Shown piece after piece: positions 24,089-32,237 of a stretch of DNA of 33,692 bases. The stretch covers positions 1 through 33,692 of the forward strand of contig CAKULG010000023.1 in NCBI GenBank assembly GCA_934667105.1, read 5' to 3'. This DNA is from an uncultured Clostridia bacterium (GTDB lineage: Bacteria; Bacillota; Clostridia; Christensenellales; Aristaeellaceae). The position numbers and the translations under genes were made by a program. Position 1 is the stretch's first letter, and every line of letters starts with the position of its first letter. The notes below the pieces were generated by a model. That model made no database searches. It was not told where the DNA came from and saw only the letters and a list, made by a program, of their open reading frames with translations.

Positions 24089-25708
24089 TTACCATTTCCC
24101 GTCCCAGGGATTTTGCAGATCCAGATCCAGGCGGCGGCCGCCTTCCTTCTTCTGCTGTTCCATCCATTCCTTGCTCTTCAGCTCCCGGTTGCCGTATTCA
24201 TCCACCTTGTAGGCGTTGGCGAAATGATCCAGCACTTCCTGGGAGACGCCGGGGATGGAGCGGGTGCGCTGGCCGATATTCACGCCGGAATTAATCAGCT
24301 CGCTTTGCAGCTCCACGCGGTCCAGATCGCGGGGACGAATGCCCTTCTTGATGCACAGGGCGGCGGCGGTGCCGGCGGCCTCGCCCATGGAGAAGCAGCA
24401 CATAATCAGCCGCGCGCCGGACTGCGCCTCCACATCACTGGAAAGGTTGCGGCCCGCGGCCAGCAGGTTATCCAGCTTTTCGGGCACGAGGGCGCGATAG
24501 GGGATATCGTAGTATCCGCCGGGCTCGAATTCGGCCTCGTCGCCGGGGCGGCCCTTCGCGTCCACCAGGGGCGCGCCGTTGGGCGGCGGCGTGGTGGAGC
24601 CCCAGCCGCTGGCGTTGCAGATGACGTACTGGGTTTTGCCGTCCACTTCCATGGCGGCCCACTTAATATTGCCCGGGCCTTCGTAATTGTGAATGTCATA
24701 GCCGTGGGTGGACATGGCGATTACATCGTCGAATTTACGGAAATTGGCGATATCCGAGGCGGTGAGCACATATTCGCCCACGATGCGACGGCTTTCGCGC
24801 ACGCCCATCAGCGCGCCGGTGGAGGAGAGCCAGCTGTTCTGGAAGCCGTCGATATTTTCCTTGATGAATTTCGCCAGGAAATTGGCCTGCTCGCGGCCCT
24901 CGAAATACATACGGGTGAGGTCGTGGGTATCCACGGGGAAGCAATTGCGGGAATGGGCGAAGCAGATGCTCACCTCGTCGTGGCCGCAATGCTGGGGCCG
25001 GCCGGGAAGATGGGTGATCCAGTTAAGATGGTTATCCACCTCGTAGGGCAGCGCGCCGCTTTCCAGGCCCCGGCGAATGGCCTTGAGCCAGCGGGGATCC
25101 TCCGCCTTCTGGGGGGAGGTGACGTAGCGATCCCAATCCACGCCGGACAGGATGAATTCCAGGGAGCAGCTCTGGCTCATGCCGTCGCCGGGACGGCCGC
25201 AGACGGTCTTGGCCCCGGCGTAATACGCCGCGTCGGAATCGCCGGAGGCGTCGATAAACTGCTTGCCCATGATGGCCCGGGGGCCGGTCTTGGTCTGGAT
25301 CACAACGCCCACGATGGCGTCGCCCTCCACGATGGAATCAATCACCTGGGAATGGAACAGCACGTCCACATTGTATTTTTTAATCATCCGATCCAGCACC
25401 AGCTTGTGCTTTTCGGGATCGGTGTTCCGGTGCCACAGGGCGTTCACGGCCTCCAGCTCCTGGAACATTTCGCGGCCCAGGCCGGAAACATAGTCCAGCG
25501 GGATGTTCACCAGGCCCAGGGTGGTCAGGCCGCCCAGGGCGGTGAAGGTTTCCAGGATAATGGTTTTCAGCCCGCGCTTGCCCGCCGCCATGCCCGCGGC
25601 GCAGCCCGCCACGCCGCCGCCGATGACAACCACATCGTAAAAATCCATAACCGGCAGCTCATGCTCGTTAACCCGGATTCCCCGCTCAGTTTTTTTCAGC
25701 TCGATCAT
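24089..25708 (-). CDS. FAD-dependent oxidoreductase (FAD_oxidored / PF12831-like)
   Basis: The 539-residue flavoprotein has its dinucleotide-binding motif VVVIGGGVAGCAAGMAAGKRG at about residues 26-46, with ETFTALGGL following (residues 53-61). Later stretches such as QFIDASGDSDAAYYAG, and the ending LAAGRNLSSDVEAQSGARLI with SMGEAAGTAAALC, are typical of the FAD_oxidored family. There is no signal peptide, so it is cytoplasmic. The substrate is unknown; members often sit in carbohydrate loci. It is the last gene of a sugar-transport operon, 36 bases after a small ferredoxin gene, suggesting the ferredoxin is its redox partner (inference). An AAGGGGG precedes the start. Confidence 0.87.
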   Translation of the reverse strand: MIELKKTERGIRVNEHELPVMDFYDVVVIGGGVAGCAAGMAAGKRGLKTIILETFTALGGLTTLGLVNIPLDYVSGLGREMFQELEAVNALWHRNTDPEKHKLVLDRMIKKYNVDVLFHSQVIDSIVEGDAIVGVVIQTKTGPRAIMGKQFIDASGDSDAAYYAGAKTVCGRPGDGMSQSCSLEFILSGVDWDRYVTSPQKAEDPRWLKAIRRGLESGALPYEVDNHLNWITHLPGRPQHCGHDEVSICFAHSRNCFPVDTHDLTRMYFEGREQANFLAKFIKENIDGFQNSWLSSTGALMGVRESRRIVGEYVLTASDIANFRKFDDVIAMSTHGYDIHNYEGPGNIKWAAMEVDGKTQYVICNASGWGSTTPPPNGAPLVDAKGRPGDEAEFEPGGYYDIPYRALVPEKLDNLLAAGRNLSSDVEAQSGARLIMCCFSMGEAAGTAAALCIKKGIRPRDLDRVELQSELINSGVNIGQRTRSIPGVSQEVLDHFANAYKVDEYGNRELKSKEWMEQQKKEGGRRLDLDLQNPWDGKW

Positions 25709-25744
25709 GCTTTTGTTTCCCCCTTTGACATTTTTTGAAGCATA

Positions 25745-25924
25745 TTATTCGTCGTCCACTTGGACGATTGCTTCCGAAGCACAGTTATCCGCGCAGCTTC
25801 CGCATTGGATGCACTTTTCCTGATCGATGCGCGCCCCCTCCTTGTAGAGAACGATGGCGCCCACGGGACACTCGGTTTCGCACATTCCGCAATGGGTGCA
25901 GCCCTGCTTAACCTCGTAATGCAT
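25745..25924 (-). CDS. Small 2[4Fe-4S] ferredoxin
   Basis: The protein has 59 residues, essentially a bare bacterial ferredoxin. It carries CTHCGMCETECP and CIQCGSCADNCA, two CxxCxxCxxxC motifs for two [4Fe-4S] clusters; the second lacks the usual proline after the last cysteine. I chose ATG at 25924 (MHYEVKQG) because GGAGG lies eight bases upstream; the ATG six codons earlier has no such site. It follows LplC by 24 bases and precedes the flavoprotein by 36, so it is an integral part of this operon and probably carries electrons to or from that enzyme. Confidence 0.92.
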   Translation of the reverse strand: MHYEVKQGCTHCGMCETECPVGAIVLYKEGARIDQEKCIQCGSCADNCASEAIVQVDDE

Positions 25925-25948
25925 AGATGATTCCTCCTTCATTTATCG

Positions 25949-26878
25949 TCAGCCCTTCAGGGAGCCGACCATGATCCCCTGCACAAAATATTTTTGAATG
26001 AAGGGATACACGCAGAGAATGGGCGCGGTGGCCACCACGATCAGGGAGTATTTCAGCAGATCGGCCATGCCCATCAGCGCGGTGGCCAGATCGGGATCGT
26101 CCACATCCCCCGCGGCGATTTCGCTCATCACCAGAATGCGGCGCAGCACGATTTGCAGGGGATAGAGCTCCTTTTTGCTCAAATAGAGGAAGGCGTTGAA
26201 ATAATCGTTCCAATGGCCGATGGCGTATTGCATGGTGATTACCGCGATGACCGCCTTGGAAAGGGGCAGCACGAATTGGAAGAAGAAGCGGAAATCGCTG
26301 CATCCGTCCACCTGGGTGGCCTCCAGCAGCTCCTCGGGAATGGTGGATTGGATAAAGGTGCGGGCCACGATCATCTGGTAAACGGACATGGCCCCGGGGA
26401 TAATCAGCGCCCAGACGGTGTTGAGCAGCTTGAGATCGCGCATGAGCAGATAGCCGGGGATCATGCCGCCGCCGAACATCATGGTGAAGGAAAACAGGAA
26501 CATGAAGAAGCCCTTGTGGGGCAGGCCGCGCCGGGCCAGGGGATAGGCGCAGATCATCGTCATGGCCACGTTCAGCGCCGTGCCCGTCACGGTGTAGAAA
26601 ATGGTGTTCCGGTAGGAAAGCCACACGTCGGGATAGGAAAACACCGCCCGGTAGCCCTCCAGGCTGAAATCCACCGGGAAGAGCACCACCTTGCCCGTGG
26701 TCACCGCCACGGGGGAGGAAAACGAAGCGGACAGAACGTAGATCAGCGGATATAGCACCAGCAGCACCAGCAAGGCGATGATGGCGTAGGCCGTGATATA
26801 AAACGCGCGCTCCCCGGGGGAGAGGCGGATTTTCCGGCGCTTTTTCGGGGATACGACGGCTGTGATTTGCTGCGGCAT
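25949..26878 (-). CDS. Carbohydrate ABC transporter permease, LplC type (cluster 2)
   Basis: This 309-residue membrane permease has the EAA loop LLEATQVDGCSDFRFFF and the family's C-terminal GIMVGSLKG. It shares the same layout as the cluster 1 LplC (LYPLIYVLSASFS near the N-terminus), so the two clusters belong to one transporter family with different sequences. AAAGGAGGG lies eight bases before the ATG. It sits 30 bases after the LplB partner and leads into the ferredoxin gene. As in cluster 1, no cognate ATPase is present. Confidence 0.93.
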   Translation of the reverse strand: MPQQITAVVSPKKRRKIRLSPGERAFYITAYAIIALLVLLVLYPLIYVLSASFSSPVAVTTGKVVLFPVDFSLEGYRAVFSYPDVWLSYRNTIFYTVTGTALNVAMTMICAYPLARRGLPHKGFFMFLFSFTMMFGGGMIPGYLLMRDLKLLNTVWALIIPGAMSVYQMIVARTFIQSTIPEELLEATQVDGCSDFRFFFQFVLPLSKAVIAVITMQYAIGHWNDYFNAFLYLSKKELYPLQIVLRRILVMSEIAAGDVDDPDLATALMGMADLLKYSLIVVATAPILCVYPFIQKYFVQGIMVGSLKG

Positions 26879-26908
26879 GGAAGAAACCCTCCTTTCTCGA
26901 CGCGGGCC

Positions 26909-27829
26909 TTACCAAAGGCTGTTTTCGCTGAGCTTGCGGGAAACGCCGTTCACGCAAACCAGCAGCAGCAGGTTAATGACGGAATTAAACATGCCGATGG
27001 CGGTGGAATAGGAATAATCGTTGCCCGCCCCGGAGGCCAGGCCCTTTTTATATACAAAGGTGGAAATAACCTCGCTGGTGGAAAGGTTCAGGGTGTTCTG
27101 CATCAGATATATTTTTTGAAAGCCCAGGCTCATCACCGAGCCCATGCGCATAATCAGCATGATGGTCACGGTGGGGAGGATGGCGGGAAAATCAATGTGA
27201 ATCACGCGCTGAAGGCGGCTTGCGCCGTCGATTTCGGCGGCCTCGTGCAGTTCGGCGCTCACGCCGCTCAGGGCGGCCAGATAAATGATGGAGTTATAGC
27301 CGAAGCCCTGCCACACGCCGCTCCAAACGTACATATGGGGGAAGGTGGAGGGGCTGGCCAGCAGATCGGCGGGGGTGGAGCCTGTCAGCGCCCGGGCAAG
27401 CGCGCCGTATACGCCCGTGAGGGGGTGGAAAATTTGCATCAGCATGCCCACCAGCACCACCACGGAAATGAAATGGGGAATATAGGTGACGGTTTGGGCA
27501 AATTTTTTGAATTTTTTCGCCTGAATCACGTTCAGCGTCAGGGCGAAGAGAATGGGGAAGGGGAACGCGGCCAGAATGGAATAGGCGGAAAGCACCAGCG
27601 TGTTTTTCAGCACCAGCTTAAATTGGTATGCGTTCAGAAATTTCCGAAATTGATACAGGCCCACCCAGGGGCTGCCCCAGATACCGCCCTTAAAATTAAA
27701 TTTCTTGAAGGCGATCTGAAGCCCCAGCATGGGGTAATAGCTGAAAATCAGGATATAGACCACGGGAATCAGCAGGAAAACGTACAGCTGCCAATACCGG
27801 GCATACCGCCTTTGCAGCCGATTGCGCAT
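26909..27829 (-). CDS. Carbohydrate ABC transporter permease, LplB type (cluster 2)
   Basis: The 306-residue permease has the LplB-type start YWQLYVFLLIPVVYILIFSY, the IAFKKFNFKGGIWGSPWVGL stretch and the EAA loop LHEAAEIDGASRLQRV. It pairs with the downstream LplC. I chose the ATG at 27829, which has GGAAAGGA eight bases upstream; the ATG at 27847 has no ribosome binding site and in fact overlaps that one. A GC-rich hairpin separates it from the binding-protein gene. Confidence 0.92.
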   Translation of the reverse strand: MRNRLQRRYARYWQLYVFLLIPVVYILIFSYYPMLGLQIAFKKFNFKGGIWGSPWVGLYQFRKFLNAYQFKLVLKNTLVLSAYSILAAFPFPILFALTLNVIQAKKFKKFAQTVTYIPHFISVVVLVGMLMQIFHPLTGVYGALARALTGSTPADLLASPSTFPHMYVWSGVWQGFGYNSIIYLAALSGVSAELHEAAEIDGASRLQRVIHIDFPAILPTVTIMLIMRMGSVMSLGFQKIYLMQNTLNLSTSEVISTFVYKKGLASGAGNDYSYSTAIGMFNSVINLLLLVCVNGVSRKLSENSLW

Positions 27830-27883
27830 GAAATCAGTCCTTTCCATTGATTTTTCGTGAAAACGCGGTATGCCGTGGGAGGG

Positions 27884-27916
27884 GGCGGGCCGCCCTCCTT
27901 GAAGAAACGGCCCGCC
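27884..27916 (-). other. GC-rich hairpin between binding-protein and permease genes (cluster 2)
   Basis: GGCGGGCCG (minus 27916-27908) pairs perfectly with CGGCCCGCC (27892-27884), with a 15-base loop. No T-run follows, so it is more likely an mRNA-stabilising or pausing element than a terminator. It occupies the same place as the terminator-like hairpin in cluster 1. Confidence 0.6.
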
Positions 27917-27938
27917 GCCTCGGAAAGAAAACGGGGAT

Positions 27939-29549
27939 TTACTTGCCCTGCATCCGATCCCAGCAGGATTGCATGGCAGCCATATAGGTCTCCAGGCCCA
28001 TGGCGTACAGGCTGGCGACGTAAGCGTCCCAATCCTTATCCAGGCTGCGTACGCCGGTGGCGAAGTCGGCCAGAGCAGTCATCACAGCGTCGTTAATGGT
28101 GGCGCGGTATTCGGTGATGATTTCCTGCTCCTCGGCGGTAAAGATCATGTTGCCCACGCGGTTCTTCGTGTTGGCGTAATCCAGCTCGCGCTTGATGCCC
28201 GCACCGATAGGTGTGGAATGATCGTATACGCCTTCCTTGGCTGAAACCACCAGGCGGTAGGTGATGGTGCTGCCGTCGCCGGTGCAGGGACCTTGCTGCA
28301 CCCAATGCACATTCTGCGCAACGCCCCAGACAGGGTTGAATTCGCGGATTTCACCTTGGAAGCCCAGGGAGGCGTATTGGGATTCGCCGATTTCATCGCC
28401 GGTGAGACGCTCCCAATTCTGATCCTCAAAGCCGTAGCGGGCAATGTCGTTAATTTCGATGGAGCTGAGGAAATCGCCCACGCGCAGGGCGGCTTCAATA
28501 TCCTTGCACTGGGTGGTAATCACAAAGCGCATGGAATACCCGGTTTCAATCTGGGTCTGCTGCTTCAGACCGGAGGGACCCTCCAGCGCGCCCACGGTCA
28601 CATATTCTTCCCGGCGGGGATCGGTGGTGGGCAGGTTGGAAGCGGAATTGCGGCCAAAGCAGCCGACGATCACTTCATCCTGGGCCATCAGCGCGGTCGC
28701 CTGGGCGTTATCCTGGGTGAAGGAGAGGGTGGAAAGCAGGCCCTCGTCCACCAGCGTTTTAATATAGGCCAGGCCTTCCTTCCAGCCGTCCTGCACGGCG
28801 TTGAAAACCAGCGTGCCGTCCTCGTTGGAAACGAAATTATCCTGGTAATAGATGAAGGGGTTCATCAGGGGCTTCATCATGGTGGACAGGAAATTATTAG
28901 AAGTGACGAGGGGAAGCTCGTCCTGTTTGCCGTTGCCGTTGGGATCGCGATCCCGGAAGGCGCGCAGCACGGTCAGCAGCTCCTCCGTGGTGTTGGGCAC
29001 TTCCAGGCCCAGCTTGTCCAGCCAGGGCTTGTAGATCATCAGGCGGCAGCCGGAAAGGGAATTATTGATGGTCATGAAGCAATAGGCAAGGCCGTAGATT
29101 TTTCCATCGGCGCAGGTGACGTTGGTCAGGTATTCCTCCTTGGTGACGGGAATGACCGTGCGGTTGGCCAGGCCCGCGTCCAGATAGGGGGTGTTGTCCA
29201 TGTAATCGTTCAGAGGAACGATCATGCCCATATCGCCGTACTGCATCAGCGAGGCCAGATCGAAATTGGGGTTAATCAGGATGTCGGGCAGATCGGTTCC
29301 GCCCGCCAGCATGGAAAGTTCCAGCTTCTGCTGGCGTTCCTTGTTGTCATAGGGCAGCTTCACAAATTGCAGATCCACATTGCAGGTTTTTTCGATAAGC
29401 AGCGTTTGCTGATTGGTTTCCCAATCCTGCACCAGGGGATCATCGGGCACGCCCACCGTGAGCACCACAGGCGCTTCATCCGCCAGGGCGGGAATCGCCA
29501 GGCTCAGCGCCAGGGCCAGCGCCAGAAAAAGGGACAACGTGCGCTTCAT
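27939..29549 (-). CDS. Secreted sugar-binding protein of ABC transporter (cluster 2)
   Basis: The 536-residue solute-binding protein is of the LplA-like family. The signal peptide MKRTLSLFLALALALSLAIP ends in ALAD with a signal peptidase I-type site and contains no cysteine, so a lipid anchor is excluded. Like the cluster 1 protein it has an Asp/Asn-rich loop, RDPNGNGKQDE, likely to bind calcium. AAAGGAGG lies seven bases before the start. First gene of the operon that continues with LplB, LplC, ferredoxin and FAD oxidoreductase. The ligand is probably an oligosaccharide different from that of cluster 1. Confidence 0.91.
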   Translation of the reverse strand: MKRTLSLFLALALALSLAIPALADEAPVVLTVGVPDDPLVQDWETNQQTLLIEKTCNVDLQFVKLPYDNKERQQKLELSMLAGGTDLPDILINPNFDLASLMQYGDMGMIVPLNDYMDNTPYLDAGLANRTVIPVTKEEYLTNVTCADGKIYGLAYCFMTINNSLSGCRLMIYKPWLDKLGLEVPNTTEELLTVLRAFRDRDPNGNGKQDELPLVTSNNFLSTMMKPLMNPFIYYQDNFVSNEDGTLVFNAVQDGWKEGLAYIKTLVDEGLLSTLSFTQDNAQATALMAQDEVIVGCFGRNSASNLPTTDPRREEYVTVGALEGPSGLKQQTQIETGYSMRFVITTQCKDIEAALRVGDFLSSIEINDIARYGFEDQNWERLTGDEIGESQYASLGFQGEIREFNPVWGVAQNVHWVQQGPCTGDGSTITYRLVVSAKEGVYDHSTPIGAGIKRELDYANTKNRVGNMIFTAEEQEIITEYRATINDAVMTALADFATGVRSLDKDWDAYVASLYAMGLETYMAAMQSCWDRMQGK

Positions 29550-29611
29550 GAAAAGTCCTCCTTTTTATTTCCGCACGCCGGGAAATGGGCATGCGGTATT
29601 TGGTTGAATTC

Positions 29612-29640
29612 ATTATTCCATAAACAAATTGCGAAAGCAA
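29612..29640 (-). promoter_or_regulatory. Probable promoter of the cluster 2 transporter operon
   Basis: On the minus strand, TTGCTT (29640-29635), 17 bases, AATAAT (29617-29612). Both hexamers are imperfect, as expected for an activated promoter. Confidence 0.6.
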
Positions 29641-29660
29641 TGCGAAATACGCGGATTGCC

Positions 29661-29838
29661 GGAATTTCAAAGACGGCCCACGGCGCTTTCTTTTTAATAA
29701 TAAGGAAGAAATAAGCCGCTGCCCGCGCCCGGAACCCCGGAAAGCGGCGCTTTTCAAAGTATGGAAAACTATGTTTAATTTGGGATTTTATCCACCGAAT
29801 GAATTGGAAATTCCAGAAAGTCGGGAATTTCAAAGGCG
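29661..29838. repeat. Paired direct repeats between divergent promoters, candidate AraC sites
   Basis: GGAATTTCAAAGACG (29661-29675) and GGAATTTCAAAGGCG (29824-29838) match at 14 of 15 bases. TTTCAAAG occurs a third time at 29752-29759, and the related palindrome GGAAATTCC lies at 29806-29814. The two full copies lie about 20 bases from the -35 box of the transporter promoter and about 28 bases from that of the regulator gene. A GC-rich hairpin (GCCGCT..AGCGGC, about 29715-29747) lies between them. Confidence 0.5.
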
Positions 29839-29866
29839 TTTCGAGCAGCATGAACGGGCTGCGCGG

Positions 29867-29895
29867 TTGCTTTTCTGGGCGAAAAAGCGTAAAAT
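29867..29895 (+). promoter_or_regulatory. Probable promoter of the membrane AraC regulator
   Basis: TTGCTT (29867-29872), 17 bases, TAAAAT (29890-29895), leaving a very short leader before the GTG start at 29920. Confidence 0.6.
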
Positions 29896-29919
29896 ACGCC
29901 ATGAAGGAGTTGAAGGCGC

Positions 29920-32094
29920 GTGCACCTGAAAAAGACCTATCGAAAGATATTTATTAAGTATTTATCCTTTGCGGCTCTGCTGGGGCTTCTTCTTTTCGGC
30001 AGTGTTTTTTATTCGGTGAACGCCCTGCAAAATCAGGCCCTTCAAACGGGCATGGAGGTGCTGCAGTCGGGGCTGGCCCGGCTGGAGGGCGAGCTGAACC
30101 GTATCTATCTCATCGGCCGGAGCGTTTCGGGCGATCCGCATTTCAGCTATCTGCACACCATCCCCTCCGACGCGGTGCAGCCCGAGGCGGGAATGGTGGA
30201 GCATATCACCGCTGTGGCGAAAAATTATAAGGCCTCCTGCGAGCTGCTGCAAATGACCAGTGACGTGGGCATCGTTCTGCCCAACGGGGTGGTGCTCTCC
30301 TCCAACCGGGTGCATATGCCCACGGAAAAATACTACGGAGATTATTTCTCCGCCCAGGATATTGAAACCATGGAGGAATGGGTGCGTACCGTGCGGGAGA
30401 GCATCGCCAGCCAATGCTTTTCCCGCATGCGCATCACCCGCTACGGCACGGCGGAGAAGGATTATTTCGTTTTCTTTTTCCCGCTGCCCATGAACAGCAG
30501 CAATTGGAAAACCTTCTGTTTCGCCCTGTTGGAGGAGGACGCGCTGGCCGCTTCTCTTTCCATTCAGGAGCAATTGGCCCACGGCGCGCTTTCCCTCTAC
30601 GATCACACGGGGAACCTGCTGCTGCATAAATCGGCGGAAAATCTGGGCCCCTGCGTCACGCTGGAGGCGCAGAGCGCTTCCTATCATCTGCGCGCCCGGC
30701 TGAGCATTGAGAAAAGCTCCTTCTTCGCGCAGATTTCCTGGTTCACCTATGCGTGCCTGGCGCTGTGCGCCGGGTATCTGATCACCAGCCTGGCCCTGGC
30801 CCTGCTTTACACCCGGCGCAACGCCCGGCCCATCGCCCGCATGGCCAACGCGGCGGCCACGGTGTTGGCCCCCTCCGAGGAGGAGGAGGAAAATACCGAC
30901 GCATATGAATATATGCAGCGCTTTATCAGCCAGGTGGATTCGCAATTGCAGCAAAACCGGCTGGCCCTTTCCAGCCAGGAGCTGCTGATAAAGGAAAACC
31001 TGATGGAGCGGCTGCTGCGGGGCTGGCTTTTTTCCTCCGCCGATTGCCGCCTGCCCCGGGAATATTTCCCGGATTTCCCCTTCCCCTGCGTGATGACGCT
31101 GGCGCGCTTCGGCAATGTGGGGGCGCTTTCGCCCCAGGATTATTCTAAATTGCAGATTGTGATTCGCAAAACGGCGGAGCAGTATATTCCCCGGGACGCG
31201 CTGCTGCACTTCAGTTCCAATATGCTCGTCATCCTTCAAGCCGCGCGGCCGGGCATGCAGCAGCAGGGCGAGGCGCTGCTTTCCGCGCTGCGGACGGATA
31301 CGGGGCTGGAAACCACCCTGTGCGTCAGCCGCCCCTTCTCCGGCTTCGATGCGATCGAGCGCGTTTTCAACCGGCTGAAGCACCTTCTGCGCTTCACCGG
31401 GCCCGAGGAGGGCGCGCGTCTGGAAGGGGAGGGAGGGGAGGATTCCGGCATTTCGGGCATGCAATATCCTTCCAAATTCTACGGCCACCTGATTCGCAAT
31501 CATCTCTCCGACGCGCTGGCCATTCTGGATGAGGAGCTGGAAGCCTTCCGCCGCAGCGACGAATCCAACGAAACGGGCATCCAGCAGCTGTTTTTCAGCT
31601 ATCGCTATATGCTGCGCCAGGCCATTCAATACGCCAATCTTTCCCCCGGCGCGCTGGCGCTTCCCGATTACAACGCTTCCGCCTCTCTGGACGATCTGTT
31701 CCGGAGCGTTCGCGCCTGCGCCGCCGCCATCTGCGATGCGGCCAGCCGCCGGGAAACGCCCCTCACCGGGCGGGAAAAGCGCATGCTTTCGCTGATCGAG
31801 CAGAATTTGCAAAACCCGGATATGAATATCGCCTGGCTTACCGCCCAATTGGAAATGAGCGAAAAGGCCGTGCAGCAGCTGATGCGCACGGCCACGGGCA
31901 TGACGTTTTTCGAATATCTGCATCATCAGCGCATGGCCCGGGCCAAGCGCCTGCTGGTGGAAACCGATCTGCCCATTCAGGATATTTCCGCCCAGTGCGG
32001 CTACGCCTCCGTCAATACCTTCTATAAGGCCTTTCAGCGCACCTATTCCACCGCCCCCAACGCCATGCGCCGGGAGCGGGCCGCCGAAAACTAG
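29920..32094 (+). CDS. Membrane-bound AraC-type sensor regulator
   Basis: The protein has 724 residues. A membrane segment at about 14-33 is followed by an extracellular region of about 240 residues (a probable Cache-like sensor), a second membrane segment at about 273-298, a cytoplasmic linker, and a C-terminal AraC-type DNA-binding domain (about 619-724, with ITWL-like WLTAQLEMSEKAVQQLMR and DISAQCGYASVNTFYKAF). Such one-component regulators are commonly found beside LplB/LplC transporters. It should sense an extracellular sugar, or the loaded binding protein, and activate the divergent transporter operon. The start is GTG, with AAGGAG ten bases upstream. No terminator is evident before the alcohol dehydrogenase gene. 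Confidence 0.9.
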   Translation: MHLKKTYRKIFIKYLSFAALLGLLLFGSVFYSVNALQNQALQTGMEVLQSGLARLEGELNRIYLIGRSVSGDPHFSYLHTIPSDAVQPEAGMVEHITAVAKNYKASCELLQMTSDVGIVLPNGVVLSSNRVHMPTEKYYGDYFSAQDIETMEEWVRTVRESIASQCFSRMRITRYGTAEKDYFVFFFPLPMNSSNWKTFCFALLEEDALAASLSIQEQLAHGALSLYDHTGNLLLHKSAENLGPCVTLEAQSASYHLRARLSIEKSSFFAQISWFTYACLALCAGYLITSLALALLYTRRNARPIARMANAAATVLAPSEEEEENTDAYEYMQRFISQVDSQLQQNRLALSSQELLIKENLMERLLRGWLFSSADCRLPREYFPDFPFPCVMTLARFGNVGALSPQDYSKLQIVIRKTAEQYIPRDALLHFSSNMLVILQAARPGMQQQGEALLSALRTDTGLETTLCVSRPFSGFDAIERVFNRLKHLLRFTGPEEGARLEGEGGEDSGISGMQYPSKFYGHLIRNHLSDALAILDEELEAFRRSDESNETGIQQLFFSYRYMLRQAIQYANLSPGALALPDYNASASLDDLFRSVRACAAAICDAASRRETPLTGREKRMLSLIEQNLQNPDMNIAWLTAQLEMSEKAVQQLMRTATGMTFFEYLHHQRMARAKRLLVETDLPIQDISAQCGYASVNTFYKAFQRTYSTAPNAMRRERAAEN

Positions 32095-32129
32095 CGCGTT
32101 TTCGCAGCAAAAACGAACCGGGATGCGGT

Positions 32130-32154
32130 ATATCGATAATGATATAATCGATAT
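32130..32154 (+). promoter_or_regulatory. Extended -10 promoter overlapped by a perfect palindrome
   Basis: TGATATAAT (32140-32148) is a perfect extended -10 element (TG-N-TATAAT); there is no good -35. ATATCGAT (32130-32137) and ATCGATAT (32147-32154) form an exact inverted repeat centred on it. A protein bound there would cover the promoter, so repression of the downstream alcohol dehydrogenase gene is likely. I do not recognise the consensus. Confidence 0.65.
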
Positions 32155-32237
32155 GGCAAAATCACAATTCCCAAACGGCGCTTCATGCGTTACAATATGC
32201 CCGTAAACGGAACCTTGATTACAAGGAGGAAAAAAAG

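Noticed and set aside
8208..29617. ATAATGAATTCA shared by the two transporter promoters (around the -10 boxes at 8214 and 29612)
   Set aside because: A 12-base match between two places is expected by chance several times in a window this size, and it includes the -10 consensus itself.
29851..29858. TGAACGGG upstream of the membrane AraC gene, resembling the shared motif of cluster 1
   Set aside because: Only eight bases match, and the orientation and distance to the promoter differ from the two real-looking sites.
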